From positions 3,861,588-3,925,587 of the forward strand of contig NZ_CP062788.1 of the NCBI RefSeq assembly GCF_025136295.1: a stretch of DNA of 64,000 bases, given 5' to 3'. The position numbers were made by a program, and so were the translations under genes. The stretch's first letter is position 1, and every line of letters starts with the position of its first letter. Origin of the DNA: Aestuariispira ectoiniformans. GTDB taxonomy: Bacteria > Pseudomonadota > Alphaproteobacteria > UBA8366 > Aestuariispiraceae. Shown piece after piece: positions 1-11,610 of this stretch. Under the pieces are notes generated by a model. The model ran no database searches. It was not told the DNA's origin and saw only the letters and a program-made list of their open reading frames with translations.

Positions 1-470
1 ACCTCGATGGTTACACCGGGAAGATCGGGCGTGTTCACCCCCAGACGGCTGACCTCCTCCCAGGACAGATTGTCCCGCACGGTCACCGGCACGAAGGCGC
101 GCTTGCGTTCCGTCTCTTTCAGGACCTTGCGGATTTCATGATCGTCCAGGTCGATCAGGCGGGCGAGCCGCGACAAGACGTCTGCCACGGAACCGGCGCT
201 TTTCGCCTGTTCCGGCACCAGGATCAGCCGGTAATTCTGGATATTGATGGCGAGATAATCGCCATTGCGGTCGACAATGAAACCGCGCGGCGGCGGCAAC
301 AGGCGCAGGTTGACGCGATTATCTTCCGCCATCACCGCATAGCGTTCGGATTCCAGCACCTGCAGGTAATACATACGCGTTGCCAGCCCGCCGAGCAGGG
401 TCACCTTCCCCCCCAGCAGAATGGCCGCGCGGCGGCTAAACTGGCGACTGCGGTCTTGTTCGGGTTTCAT
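1..470 (-). CDS. mrdA: Penicillin-binding protein 2, N-terminal part (cut by window edge)
   Basis: Elongation-specific peptidoglycan transpeptidase of the rod complex, anchored in the inner membrane. Only the first 156 residues are in the window. They show a short basic cytoplasmic tail, one membrane anchor (about residues 15-35) and the start of the non-penicillin-binding domain with the class B PBP signature R-G-x-x-x-D-R-N-G at residues 62-70. The catalytic SxxK region lies outside. The ATG at 468-470 follows mreD by 39 bases on the same strand, the usual mreBCD-mrdA order, which supports the identification. The reading frame stays open to base 1. Confidence 0.9.
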   Translation of the reverse strand, partial: MKPEQDRSRQFSRRAAILLGGKVTLLGGLATRMYYLQVLESERYAVMAEDNRVNLRLLPPPRGFIVDRNGDYLAINIQNYRLILVPEQAKSAGSVADVLSRLARLIDLDDHEIRKVLKETERKRAFVPVTVRDNLSWEEVSRLGVNTPDLPGVTIE

Positions 471-509
471 GGCTTGTTACCTGTGGTGCGGCGCGTGAAA
501 GTCAAGGTT

Positions 510-1025
510 CTACCCCTGCTGCGGCACGGTCTTATGTGCCGCCCACAATATCACAGCCATGATGGGGAAAAAGGCCAAACTCATCAAATAGGAGAAGACC
601 GACGGCAGGAAGGAATAGAGGTTCTGGTCCAACAGACAGACCACCACCCACTTCAGTGCGATCATCAGGGCGGCGACCAGCATGAAACCCCACCAGACGA
701 TGCCAAAACCCTTCACATAGAAGAAGCGCCGCTGCGCCCCGACCAGGGCATAGCAGATCAGATAGATGAAGGAACTGACGCCCAGCACACTGCCACTCAT
801 CAGATCATCGGCCAGCCCCAACAGGAATACCGCCAGCATGGGCATAAGGTCGGGCCGGTATATCGCCCAGTAATAAATGGAGATCAGCGCCAGCAAGGGC
901 GACACCTGGGCGAAATTCGGGATATGCAGGGAGACCTGCTGCACCATGATAAAGACCAGGGTCAACAGAACAGGGGTCAGGCTTCGTGCAAAAAGGTCTA
1001 CCCGGGACCAAAAGTCCAGCTTCAT
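510..1025 (-). CDS. mreD: Rod shape-determining protein MreD
   Basis: Small inner-membrane protein of the elongasome that works with MreB and MreC to organise lateral wall synthesis. The 171 residues form about five hydrophobic segments with few charged residues, the normal size and texture for MreD. Its ATG overlaps the mreC stop by one base (TAATG at 1023-1027), so the two are translationally coupled. MreD is poorly conserved, so the call rests on size, topology and its place between mreC and mrdA. Confidence 0.92.
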   Translation of the reverse strand: MKLDFWSRVDLFARSLTPVLLTLVFIMVQQVSLHIPNFAQVSPLLALISIYYWAIYRPDLMPMLAVFLLGLADDLMSGSVLGVSSFIYLICYALVGAQRRFFYVKGFGIVWWGFMLVAALMIALKWVVVCLLDQNLYSFLPSVFSYLMSLAFFPIMAVILWAAHKTVPQQG

Positions 1026-1957
1026 TACTGTTGCCCGGATTGCGGCGTGGCGGTTGTCACCGCCGCGTCCTCTTTCATGTCATCCTGAGCATTGATGATG
1101 CCGCTTAACCCGAAGTCCATCAGACGGATATATTCGCGGCGGTCCATCTCCGCATAAAGCCGTATGCGTACGCCTTCCTCGCCAACAGACGAAACGACAC
1201 CAACCGGCAATCCCGGCGGGAAGGCTCCGCCATGACCGGAGGTCACGACCCTTTGGCCCACTTCAAGGGCGGCATCCGCCGGCAGGTAGATCAGATGGGG
1301 TTCGGTACTGTTGTCACCGGCAAGCACGGCGCGCACACGCGTGGATTCAATCACAATCGGAAGACGGCTGTTCAGGTCCGTCAGCAGCAGAACACGGGAA
1401 CTGCGGTGCCCGACTTCGGCGACACGGCCAACGACCCCCTCGCCGACCACAGCCGCAAAACCTTTGCGCACGCCGTCATTTTTCCCGATGTTCAGGGTCA
1501 CGGAACGGACGAAACTGCCTCCGACACCGATCACCCGGCCGGTAATATAACGCCGGGCGTCATCCCGCTTTAAAGCCATCAGATTACGCAGGCGCGTATT
1601 TTCAACGTTGAGCTGTTGCGCGACCGAGCGCCATTGCAGCAGGCGCAGGTTTTCCTCGCGCAGGCGTTGGTTTTCCTCATAGAGGTTCACCATCGTCTGC
1701 GTATCCCCGATCCAACGGTCGACCGTCGCGGTCGGCCGGGACAGAACATCCAGCATGGGGGAAATAATGTCGGTGACAATGGTGCGGGCGCGTTCAAACA
1801 CCCTGGGATCCGCACGGCCGACGATCATGATCGCCACGGCGCTGGCCAGGAGCAGAAGAAAAGCGAACCGTTGCACTAAGGTGCGCAACGTGGCGATGCG
1901 GGAAATCGCGCCCGAACGCTGATTCACTACAAGCCTCTCCCAGTCCTGGTTATCCAA
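1025..1957 (-). CDS. mreC: Rod shape-determining protein MreC
   Basis: Bitopic elongasome scaffold; its periplasmic part binds PBP2 and its N-terminus contacts MreB/MreD. The 310-residue protein has a basic N-terminal tail, one membrane span (about 30-46), a coiled coil rich in Glu/Asn/Leu/Arg (about 75-115, containing NLYEENQRLREEN) and a C-terminal double beta-barrel region. It ends in a Thr/Pro/Gln tail. It lies 58 bases downstream of mreB and is coupled to mreD by a one-base overlap. Confidence 0.95.
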   Translation of the reverse strand: MDNQDWERLVVNQRSGAISRIATLRTLVQRFAFLLLLASAVAIMIVGRADPRVFERARTIVTDIISPMLDVLSRPTATVDRWIGDTQTMVNLYEENQRLREENLRLLQWRSVAQQLNVENTRLRNLMALKRDDARRYITGRVIGVGGSFVRSVTLNIGKNDGVRKGFAAVVGEGVVGRVAEVGHRSSRVLLLTDLNSRLPIVIESTRVRAVLAGDNSTEPHLIYLPADAALEVGQRVVTSGHGGAFPPGLPVGVVSSVGEEGVRIRLYAEMDRREYIRLMDFGLSGIINAQDDMKEDAAVTTATPQSGQQ

Positions 1958-2015
1958 ACACTACTATAGTAAAGGTATCGACATGACTTATACAGCCATG
2001 CCGATTAACCAATAG

Positions 2016-3519
<1,504 letters not shown>

Positions 3520-3550
3520 CGGAAAAGGCCCCGCCAATTGGCGGGGCCTC
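3520..3550 (-). terminator. Rho-independent terminator of ilvC
   Basis: A perfect 22-base palindrome occupies 3527-3548 (arms GGCCCCGCCAA / TTGGCGGGGCC). On the minus strand it is followed by a short T run. It lies 27 bases after the ilvC stop. Confidence 0.85.
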
Positions 3551-3575
3551 CTCGCAATCACAAAGGCAGAACCGG

Positions 3576-4649
<1,074 letters not shown>

Positions 4650-4748
4650 CTAACGATTGTGAGCCGATGGCGCAATCTTTGAGACGTTAATTCAGGCTAT
4701 TTTTTTATCAAAATGCCTATTCCGCAGGCTCATAAGTAATGAAATTAC

Positions 4749-4775
4749 ACAAAAGGCCGCTAACAGCCGCCTTTA
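4749..4775 (-). terminator. Possible weak terminator after the binding-protein gene
   Basis: Stem AAAGGC (4752-4757) / GCCTTT (4769-4774) with a small GC-rich inner loop. On the minus strand it ends in CTTTTGTG. It lies 26 bases past the stop of the gene at 4801-5583. The stem is short, hence the low confidence. Confidence 0.45.
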
Positions 4776-4800
4776 TTAGCCTGCCACCACGCCGAAAGGG

Positions 4801-5583
4801 TCAGCCGCTTTCGGGGATATATTTGCGGATCAGCCCGCGATAGCTCTCCGACATCAGCACTTTGGACAGCGCCTTGTTGAAGGCCTCCACCTGATCCGCC
4901 GTATTCGTTTTCCGGCTCAACATGAAGTGAACCGGGTCACTGTTCAGGACATGGGGAAGCTCCGTGATATCAGCGGCCTTACCTTCGAGGATCGCGTGAT
5001 GATAACCAACATAAAGATCGGCAACCACAATATCCACGCGATGCGCCAGCAGCATGCGAATTCGCTGTGCCGTACTGCTGTTCAGTTTTAAAACACCTGC
5101 CTTGAGCGCCCGATCCTTGAGATTTCCATATTCCGGCCCATACCAACCGCCGACACCCGCCGCGATCCGGTAGCCCTGATCCACGGCATCGGCAAGGGTC
5201 AGATCTTTCAGGGTGCTATAACGGCCCTGCGACACAAACATCACCACACGTTCATCCCGATAGGGCCGGGAAAAATAGGCGAAATCCTGTCTTTGCGGCG
5301 TCAACGATGCTGCGGCCATAAGGTCAAGCCCGCCTGTTGCCAGCAAACGCTGTGCACGTTTCGGCGGAATCTCCCGCAGTTCCAGCCCACAGCCCATCGT
5401 CACCATAACGGCCTGCACGATATCAACGTCCAGACCGACGAGGCTTCCGTCTTTATCCTTGTATTGATAGGGCACATAGTCGCCGGAATGGGCCATGGAA
5501 TAGACGCGGCCACAATCAGAACGCGCCTGCGTACTTAACAGCGACAAGCCTACGATCATACCGGCGATTAACAATCGGCCCAA
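4801..5583 (-). CDS. Periplasmic solute-binding protein, family 3 (orphan)
   Basis: Probable periplasmic protein of the SBP_bac_3 fold, which usually captures amino acids for ABC uptake. A signal peptide ends near T-Q-A-R-S (about residues 18-22). The pattern G-S-L-V-G-L-D-V-D-I-V-Q-A-V and the later G-L-D-L-M-A-A-A-S-L-T are family hallmarks. The proposed start is TTG, backed by GGGAG seven bases upstream; an ATG at 5557-5559 is the alternative but would shorten the signal peptide. No permease or ATPase gene is nearby, so it is an orphan binding or sensing protein. The ligand cannot be told from sequence. Confidence 0.8.
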   Translation of the reverse strand: MGRLLIAGMIVGLSLLSTQARSDCGRVYSMAHSGDYVPYQYKDKDGSLVGLDVDIVQAVMVTMGCGLELREIPPKRAQRLLATGGLDLMAAASLTPQRQDFAYFSRPYRDERVVMFVSQGRYSTLKDLTLADAVDQGYRIAAGVGGWYGPEYGNLKDRALKAGVLKLNSSTAQRIRMLLAHRVDIVVADLYVGYHHAILEGKAADITELPHVLNSDPVHFMLSRKTNTADQVEAFNKALSKVLMSESYRGLIRKYIPESG

Positions 5584-5691
5584 TGAACGTCTCCCTGTGA
5601 AGACAACCCGAATGCCAGCCTAGGGCAGCACTATTAAAATAACGATAAAATTAAAATAACGCTAAAATGCCATATATCGTCAATTCTGCAA

Positions 5692-5719
5692 AAGAAAAGC
5701 CCCTCACGATGGAGGGGCT
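5692..5719 (-). terminator. Rho-independent terminator of ilvH
   Basis: Stem AGCCCCTC (5698-5705) / GAGGGGCT (5712-5719) with a 6-base loop. It is followed on the minus strand by TTTCTTTT. It lies 30 bases after the ilvH stop. Confidence 0.88.
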
Positions 5720-5748
5720 TCCTGTCAAACAGACATTGTCAGGGCAAA

Positions 5749-6318
5749 TCAGACTGGGGTAATATCGCTGCCACGGCTGATTGCCACGACGCCGGAGCGC
5801 GCGATTTCCACCTCACCCAGGGCGCGCATCAACTCGACAAAGCTGTCCACCTTGTCGGATTCACCGTCAATCAGGAAAACAAAGCTTTCCAATGTCGTAT
5901 CCGCAACGCGCGCATTGTAGATATCTGCGATGCGCAGGCTTTCGCGGCGCTGATGTTCTGTCGCCTTCACCTTGACGAGCGCCAGTTCCTTTTCCACATG
6001 CGGGCCTTCGACCGTCAGGTCGTGGACGTTGTGGACCGGCACAAGACGATCAAGCTGTGCCTTGATCTGTTCGATGATCATGGCCGTGCCAGTGGTGACG
6101 ATATTGATACGGCTGACGCTTTCGTCTTCGGTCACCGTACTCACCGTCAGGCTTTCAATGTTATAGCCCCGACCGGAGAACAGGCCGATGACGCGCGCCA
6201 GAACGCCCGGTTCGTTGTCGACAATTACAGCAAAGGTATGACGGCGTACGGCTTCATTGCTGGGCTGAATGTTATAGGCGGAGCCCGGTTGTTTCGGGCT
6301 GGGTCCGGTAATCGCCAT
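5749..6318 (-). CDS. ilvH: Acetolactate synthase small (regulatory) subunit
   Basis: Regulatory partner of IlvB that confers activity and feedback control by branched-chain amino acids. The 189 residues contain an N-terminal ACT domain (about 25-100: RRHTFAVIVDNEPGVLARVI onward, then G-R-G-Y-N-I-E-S-L-T-V) and the C-terminal ALS_ss domain. It follows ilvB by about 60 bases on the same strand and is closed by a strong terminator. Length and motifs are those of the full-length family. Confidence 0.96.
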   Translation of the reverse strand: MAITGPSPKQPGSAYNIQPSNEAVRRHTFAVIVDNEPGVLARVIGLFSGRGYNIESLTVSTVTEDESVSRINIVTTGTAMIIEQIKAQLDRLVPVHNVHDLTVEGPHVEKELALVKVKATEHQRRESLRIADIYNARVADTTLESFVFLIDGESDKVDSFVELMRALGEVEIARSGVVAISRGSDITPV

Positions 6319-6379
6319 GGCTTTTTATTTCCTCTTCGAAATCCCTGTATTCAATCCGACTTTGGGGTAAAGGTGCTGG

Positions 6380-8140
6380 TCAGACCAGCACCTTGCCCTT
6401 TGCGGAAATCGCTTCCTCGCCTTCACCCACCGGGCCGAGCAGCATGTCATTATGCGCCGCGCCGGACGGGATCATCGGGAAGCAGTTTTCTTTCGGATCA
6501 ACAGCAATATCGGCAATGACGGGGCCGTCATAATCGATCATTTCCTGAATGCCTGCATCCAGATCCGCTGCACTGGTAACGCGAATACCTTTCCAGCCAT
6601 AAGCCTCACCCAGCTTCACGAAATCAGGCAGCGCCTCCGAATAACTTTCGGAATAACGCCCGCCATGCAGCAGTTCCTGCCACTGGCGTACCATGCCCAT
6701 ATATTCGTTGTTCAGGATGAAAATCTTGACCGGCAGGCGATACTGGGCCGCCGTCGACATCTCCTGGATATTCATCAGGATCGACGCCTCGCCGGCAATG
6801 TCGATCACCAGACGATCCGGATGCGCCATCTGCGCGCCAACCGCCGCCGGCAGACCATAGCCCATGGTGCCCAGCCCACCGGAGGTCATCCAGCGGTTCG
6901 GCTTTTCAAAGTGGAAATGCTGTGCCGCCCACATCTGGTGCTGACCCACTTCCGTGGTGATCAGCGGATCGCGGTCTTTGGTCATTTCATAAAGACGCGT
7001 GATTGCATGCTGCGGCTTGATGACATCCGTGTCCTGATTGTAGGACAGGCATTTCTTCTCCCGCCAGCTTTCAATCTGCTTCCACCAGACATCGAGAGCC
7101 GCCTGATCCGGCTGGCGCTGTTTGGATTTCCAGATCTTGATGATATCTTCCAGCGCACGGCCCGCATCACCCACAATCGGCAGGTCCACCTGAACGTTTT
7201 TGTTGATGGAGCTTGCGTCGATATCAATATGGATCTTGGTGGAATTCGGCGCGAAGGCGTCCAGACGGCCAGTGATCCGGTCATCGAAACGCGCACCGAC
7301 GCAGAGCATGACGTCGCAGTCATGCATCGCCCAGTTCGCCTCATAAGTCCCGTGCATACCCAGCATGCCCAGGAAATGCTTGTCACTGGCCGGGAAAGCA
7401 CCCAGACCCATCAGGGTGAGCGTCACCGGATAGTTGGTCATGCGGACCAGTTCAGAAAGCAACTGGCTGGCGCCGGGCCCCGCGTTGATAACCCCGCCGC
7501 CGGCATAGATGATCGGCTTTTTCGCATTCAGCAACAGCTCAACCGCCTGTTCGATCCGGTCCTGGTCCGGCTTGACCTTCGGACGGTAGGTCTTGTGCTG
7601 AACATTGCTGGGGCCGGAATAGGTGCCCGTGTCAAACTGAACATCCTTCGGAATGTCGATGACAACCGGACCCGGACGACCCGAGGTGGCAACGTAGAAG
7701 GCCTCATGCATGGTCTTGGCAAGATCGTTTACCGACTTCACCAGATAGTTATGCTTGGTGCAGGGGCGCGTGATGCCCGTGGTGTCGCATTCCTGGAAGG
7801 CGTCATTGCCGATCAGGTGGGTCGGCACCTGGCCGGTCAGGCAGACAACCGGAATGGAATCCAGCAATGCATCGGTCAGACCGGTCACCGCATTGGTTGC
7901 ACCCGGACCGGAGGTAACCAGAACGACGCCGGGCCTGCCGGTGGAACGCGCATAGCCTTCTGCGGCGTGAACCGCGCCCTGTTCATGACGGACCAGAACG
8001 TGGCGAATGTGATTCTGCTTAAACAGTTCGTCGTAAATCGGTAGTACAGCGCCGCCCGGATACCCGAATACGACATCAACGCCCTGGTCCTTCAAGGCTT
8101 TGATGACGATGGCCGCTCCGTTATAGGCGTCTGTGCTCAT
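6380..8140 (-). CDS. ilvB: Acetolactate synthase large (catalytic) subunit
   Basis: ThDP-, FAD- and Mg2+-dependent enzyme condensing two pyruvates, or pyruvate plus 2-oxobutyrate: the first common step of branched-chain amino acid synthesis. The chosen start gives 586 residues. Catalytic Glu53 lies in R-H-E-Q-G-A-V-H-A-A-E-G. The C-terminal half carries the ThDP/Mg motif G-E-A-S-I-L-M-N ending in L-N-N-E-Y. An in-frame TTG at 8203 would add 21 residues, but ATG 8138-8140 with AGGAG just before it begins like other family members. Downstream ilvH completes the operon. Confidence 0.96.
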   Translation of the reverse strand: MSTDAYNGAAIVIKALKDQGVDVVFGYPGGAVLPIYDELFKQNHIRHVLVRHEQGAVHAAEGYARSTGRPGVVLVTSGPGATNAVTGLTDALLDSIPVVCLTGQVPTHLIGNDAFQECDTTGITRPCTKHNYLVKSVNDLAKTMHEAFYVATSGRPGPVVIDIPKDVQFDTGTYSGPSNVQHKTYRPKVKPDQDRIEQAVELLLNAKKPIIYAGGGVINAGPGASQLLSELVRMTNYPVTLTLMGLGAFPASDKHFLGMLGMHGTYEANWAMHDCDVMLCVGARFDDRITGRLDAFAPNSTKIHIDIDASSINKNVQVDLPIVGDAGRALEDIIKIWKSKQRQPDQAALDVWWKQIESWREKKCLSYNQDTDVIKPQHAITRLYEMTKDRDPLITTEVGQHQMWAAQHFHFEKPNRWMTSGGLGTMGYGLPAAVGAQMAHPDRLVIDIAGEASILMNIQEMSTAAQYRLPVKIFILNNEYMGMVRQWQELLHGGRYSESYSEALPDFVKLGEAYGWKGIRVTSAADLDAGIQEMIDYDGPVIADIAVDPKENCFPMIPSGAAHNDMLLGPVGEGEEAISAKGKVLV

Positions 8141-8215
8141 TCTCCTACCCTCAACTTCAATATCCGGCCGCGCCGGGTTGATGACAAAACTGTTCCACCC
8201 CAACCAACCGGAATT

Positions 8216-8272
8216 TCACTCGAATCTCCAATGAAAGGCCAGGGTAACGATGGTCTTTCGCCTATGTTGCAT
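8216..8272 (-). other. Candidate leader ORF upstream of ilvB
   Basis: An 18-codon reading frame (ATG 8270-8272, TGA 8216-8218) reads MQHRRKTIVTLAFHWRFE on the transcript leading into ilvB. It holds Ile, Val, Thr and Leu codons in a row, as a regulatory leader peptide might. I do not see a clear terminator/antiterminator pair after it, so a regulatory role is only a possibility. Confidence 0.25.
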
Positions 8273-8305
8273 GCGCGAAAGAAGGCGCACAATAGGAATA
8301 TGCGA

Positions 8306-9244
8306 TTAGCCGGTCAAGCCACTTTTTCGAATAAATGAAAAAATCTCAGGAAGCAAACTTTTCAAATATTGCGATTCGATTGCCTTTTTAGAAATAATCT
8401 GATTCCGAATCCATGTATTTTGCCGTTTCGCATAACGGCGGGTCGCCGTGCAGGCCTTTGTTTCCGCCTCTTCCAGGGTGATTTCCCCGTCCAGATAGGC
8501 AATCAGCTCCGGCACGCCAAGCGCCCGCATCACTGGCAGGCTGAGATCCAGATTTCGGGCCTTCAGCGCAGCCACTTCCTCAATCGCGCCCTGTTCCAGC
8601 ATAATCCCGAAACGCTTGTTGCAACGCCCGTAGAGTACATCGCGCGGCGGAATCAGGGCTAATGTCGTGAACTGCCAGTCTTCCGGCGGGGCGGCGAGCG
8701 GCGCATCGGCCTGCCAGTCCGCCAGCGACCGCCCGGTAGCCTTGAAAACCTCCATCGCCCGCGCGATACGCTGCGGATCGGTGGGATTCAGACGCCCTGC
8801 CATGACAGGGTCAACCGCCGCCAGTTCACCATGCAACGCCTCCGGCCCGATTTCCGCCAGACGATCACGAACCGCATCACGTATTTCATCGGGGATTTCC
8901 GGCATGTTCGACAGGCCTTCCGTCAACGCACGAAGATACAATCCCGTGCCGCCGCAAACGATGGGCAGGCGCCCTTCGGCCAGCGTCTCCTCAATCGCGG
9001 TCACCGCTAATTCCCGCCAGCGAGCGGCGGAACAGACCTCCGCCCCGTCCAGGGCACCGTAAAGCTTATGCGGGGCCAGCGCCTCGTCCTCTTCACCGGG
9101 ACGGGCGGACAGAACCCGCAGATCCGCGTAGATCTGCATGCTGTCGGCATTGATGATCGTGCCGGAAAATTCCCGTGCAAGATCAATGGCGAGCGCCGAT
9201 TTACCGGAGGCCGTCGGACCGGCCAGAATCAGGATATTCTTCAT
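8306..9244 (-). CDS. miaA: tRNA dimethylallyltransferase
   Basis: Transfers a dimethylallyl group to N6 of A37 in tRNAs reading UNN codons, the first step of ms2i6A synthesis. The 312-residue length is normal. The P-loop G-P-T-A-S-G-K-S is at 9-16, the D-S-M-Q-I-Y motif follows at about 35-40, and V-C-G-G-T-G-L-Y-L-R-A-L lies near residue 97. The C-terminus keeps the conserved T-R-R-Y-A-K-R-Q-N-T-W. It is divergent from serB with a 130-base gap and precedes ilvB on the same strand, separated by about 165 bases. Confidence 0.96.
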   Translation of the reverse strand: MKNILILAGPTASGKSALAIDLAREFSGTIINADSMQIYADLRVLSARPGEEDEALAPHKLYGALDGAEVCSAARWRELAVTAIEETLAEGRLPIVCGGTGLYLRALTEGLSNMPEIPDEIRDAVRDRLAEIGPEALHGELAAVDPVMAGRLNPTDPQRIARAMEVFKATGRSLADWQADAPLAAPPEDWQFTTLALIPPRDVLYGRCNKRFGIMLEQGAIEEVAALKARNLDLSLPVMRALGVPELIAYLDGEITLEEAETKACTATRRYAKRQNTWIRNQIISKKAIESQYLKSLLPEIFSFIRKSGLTG

Positions 9245-9374
9245 GCCTCTTGATTACACGAGCGGAAGGCAAGAGAGAAGTGTTAGCTTGCCCCGGATTG
9301 GCACTCTATTTGACAGATAGGGGTTACACAGGCCATTGATTAGGCAAAATTGCAAATCAGGAAGTCGAAACTCC

Positions 9375-10268
9375 ATGTCTCTGGTCGTGACCGTTGTCGC
9401 CCCCGCCGGGAAAGCCATCCCGGCCCCGATCCTCCGCCAAGTCAAAGAAGCCCTCGCCGTCAAAGGAGGCACCTTTGGCGATATCGCCTGGCTATCCCCC
9501 GATCGGGCATTTGACCTTACCTTCGACGGCGTCAAGGAAGATGCCGCCCGGATCGCGCTTGCGCTGCTGACCACCGAGGTGGATATCGCAGTCCAGCCTG
9601 CCGAAGGCCGCCGCAAGAAAGTCCTGGTAGCAGACATGGACAGCACCATGATCCAGTTGGAAAGCCTGGACAAGCTGGCCTACGAATTGGGTTTCGGTCC
9701 GGAGGTCGAGGAAATCACCGAACGCGGCATGCGCGGGGAGCTGGATTTCCGCGATTCGTTACGCAGTCGCGTGGCCCTTCTGAAAGGGCAGGAGGCCAAG
9801 GCAGCCATGGCTAAAGTCCTGGCAGACATTCCCTATACCGACGGGGCGGAGGTCACGGTCAAGACACTTGCCGCCCATGGCTGTCACTGCATCCTTGTCT
9901 CAGGTGGTTTCACCTTCACGACCGAAGTCGTCTATCAAAAGCTCGGCTTTCACGAACATCATGCCAATGAACTGGAAATTATCGACGGTCATCTGACCGG
10001 CAAAGTCATCGAACCGATCCTGGGCCGGGACAGCAAACTGGCGACGCTTGAAAAAACCTGCGGGGAACGCGGCCTGCCGCTATCCGCTGCCTGCGCCATC
10101 GGCGATGGGGCAAACGACCTGGATATGATCCAGGCCGCGGGCATGGGCGTCGGCTATCACGGCAAACCGATCCTGCGCCAGAAGGCGGCCTTCAACATCA
10201 ACCACGGGGACCTGACAACCCTGCTTTACTTCCAGGGTTACAGCGACGCCGATTTCGTCGAGCTCTGA
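9375..10268 (+). CDS. serB: Phosphoserine phosphatase
   Basis: HAD-superfamily phosphatase for the last step of serine synthesis. Using the ATG at 9375 (an upstream in-frame TTG at 9336 is less likely) gives 297 residues. An N-terminal ACT-like region (about 1-75) is followed by the HAD motif D-M-D-S-T at 87-91, with Asp87 as the nucleophile. A Ser/Gly motif (L-V-S-G-G-F-T) and G-D-G-A-N-D-L-D-M follow towards the C-terminus. Its 3' end overlaps the convergent MFS gene by 31 bases. Confidence 0.95.
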   Translation: MSLVVTVVAPAGKAIPAPILRQVKEALAVKGGTFGDIAWLSPDRAFDLTFDGVKEDAARIALALLTTEVDIAVQPAEGRRKKVLVADMDSTMIQLESLDKLAYELGFGPEVEEITERGMRGELDFRDSLRSRVALLKGQEAKAAMAKVLADIPYTDGAEVTVKTLAAHGCHCILVSGGFTFTTEVVYQKLGFHEHHANELEIIDGHLTGKVIEPILGRDSKLATLEKTCGERGLPLSAACAIGDGANDLDMIQAAGMGVGYHGKPILRQKAAFNINHGDLTTLLYFQGYSDADFVEL

Positions 10269-11482
10269 TCCCCATCCCCGGCCTCTCTTTGGGCCTTGGG
10301 CAGCAGAATGACCACCGCATTGGCGAGGATCATCGCCACGCTCAACAGATAAAAGGCAGATGGCAGGCCATAGCGGTCTGCCAGCCAGCCACCCAACACG
10401 GGCGCGATCATGGCGAACAACGCCTGCAGGCCGAACATCAGGCTGGTGGCCGATCCGCCCATATTCTCCGGTGTCAGGTCCATCAACCAGCTATGAACCA
10501 CGGGCCGGATCGCAAAAAGCGCAAATCCCAAAACCGATACACCTGCCACATAGACCACGGAATTACTGACGAAGGTCAGGCCGATCAGCACCAGCGTCGT
10601 CGTCGTGATCCCCGCCATGACCACCGGCCGCCGACCGGCCTTGTCTGACCAGTGGCCTGCAAGTGGGGCAGCCAGGATACCCGCGCCCTGGAAGGCAAAC
10701 AGCACAACCCCCATGACGGCGGGGCTAAGCCCCATTTCATCCGCGAGATACAGCGGCAGGAACACCAGAAGCCCCGCCTGCGCCATATTGCGGAAAGACG
10801 ACATAAGACACAGTGCCAGCACCGCCCGATTGCGCAGCATACCGGCCACACCGCCGAAATAGGCACCGATTGAAAGGGGTTGATGCGCTTCGTTAGATGC
10901 ACGGCCCGTGCGCCGCAGGAAGAGAAACAATCCCAGCGCCACAAGGATTGGCACCAGAACAGACGTTTGGGCAACGCCACGCCAGCCGATCAGCAAAACC
11001 ACCGGCCCCATCACCAACGGGGCCACCGCATCGCCCATATTGGCGCCCAGGGCATGGATTGACAGGGCCAGCCCCCGCCGTTCAGGGAAACGCGCCGAAA
11101 GATAGGAAATTGCCGCGGGGTGCCACAGGTTATTGGACGCGCCAATCGCGATCAGTGCCAGAACTGCCGCCCAGTAATATTGACTGATGCCGACACAAAA
11201 CAGCGCTGCTGCACCGATCACCAGCGAGATCACCTGCCAAAGCACCCGACGCCCGGTGATATCCACCACAGGGCCACTGACCACATTGGCGCAGAAGGAA
11301 GCCATCTGAAAGACCGCGGCCAGTGCACCGGCCTGGGCGTAGGAGATTCCCAGATCCTTGGCCAGGAAGGGCAGCAGAAAATAGAAGATGGCTGCGATCC
11401 AGTGGGTGGCTCCATGCCCCGCGCCGACCAGATAGGCGGGTCCCAACACGCTCAGACCGCTCTTCATTTGTGCCATCCCCAT
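10238..11482 (-). CDS. MFS transporter, possibly Fsr-like
   Basis: Twelve-helix major facilitator carrier of the inner membrane, 414 residues from the ATG at 11480-11482. That start has GGGGGAGG 8-9 bases upstream and is preferred over the in-frame TTG at 11551. The loop 2-3 motif reads G-P-V-V-D-I-T-G-R-R and a second copy (W-S-D-K-A-G-R-R) lies in the C-terminal half. The N-terminus (G-H-G-A-T-H-W) recalls fosmidomycin-resistance type carriers, but the substrate is unknown. The gene sits between serB and degP, and its last 31 bases overlap the serB 3' end. Confidence 0.85.
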   Translation of the reverse strand: MGMAQMKSGLSVLGPAYLVGAGHGATHWIAAIFYFLLPFLAKDLGISYAQAGALAAVFQMASFCANVVSGPVVDITGRRVLWQVISLVIGAAALFCVGISQYYWAAVLALIAIGASNNLWHPAAISYLSARFPERRGLALSIHALGANMGDAVAPLVMGPVVLLIGWRGVAQTSVLVPILVALGLFLFLRRTGRASNEAHQPLSIGAYFGGVAGMLRNRAVLALCLMSSFRNMAQAGLLVFLPLYLADEMGLSPAVMGVVLFAFQGAGILAAPLAGHWSDKAGRRPVVMAGITTTTLVLIGLTFVSNSVVYVAGVSVLGFALFAIRPVVHSWLMDLTPENMGGSATSLMFGLQALFAMIAPVLGGWLADRYGLPSAFYLLSVAMILANAVVILLPKAQREAGDGDQSSTKSASL

Positions 11483-11556
11483 GGGCAGCCCTCCCCCATT
11501 TGTTATCTGCAGGCAAAGATGCCGCTTTTCCACAGCCGGGGGAAGGGCCAATCAAA

Positions 11557-11585
11557 CGAAAAAGGGCCGCCCGAAAGGACAGCCC
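11557..11585 (-). terminator. Rho-independent terminator of degP
   Basis: Nine-pair stem including G-U pairs (arms 11564-11572 and 11577-11585) with a TTTC loop, then TTTTT on the minus strand. It lies 26 bases downstream of the degP-type gene. Confidence 0.88.
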
Positions 11586-11610
11586 TCATTCTCACCGGTT
11601 TATGGCCGGA

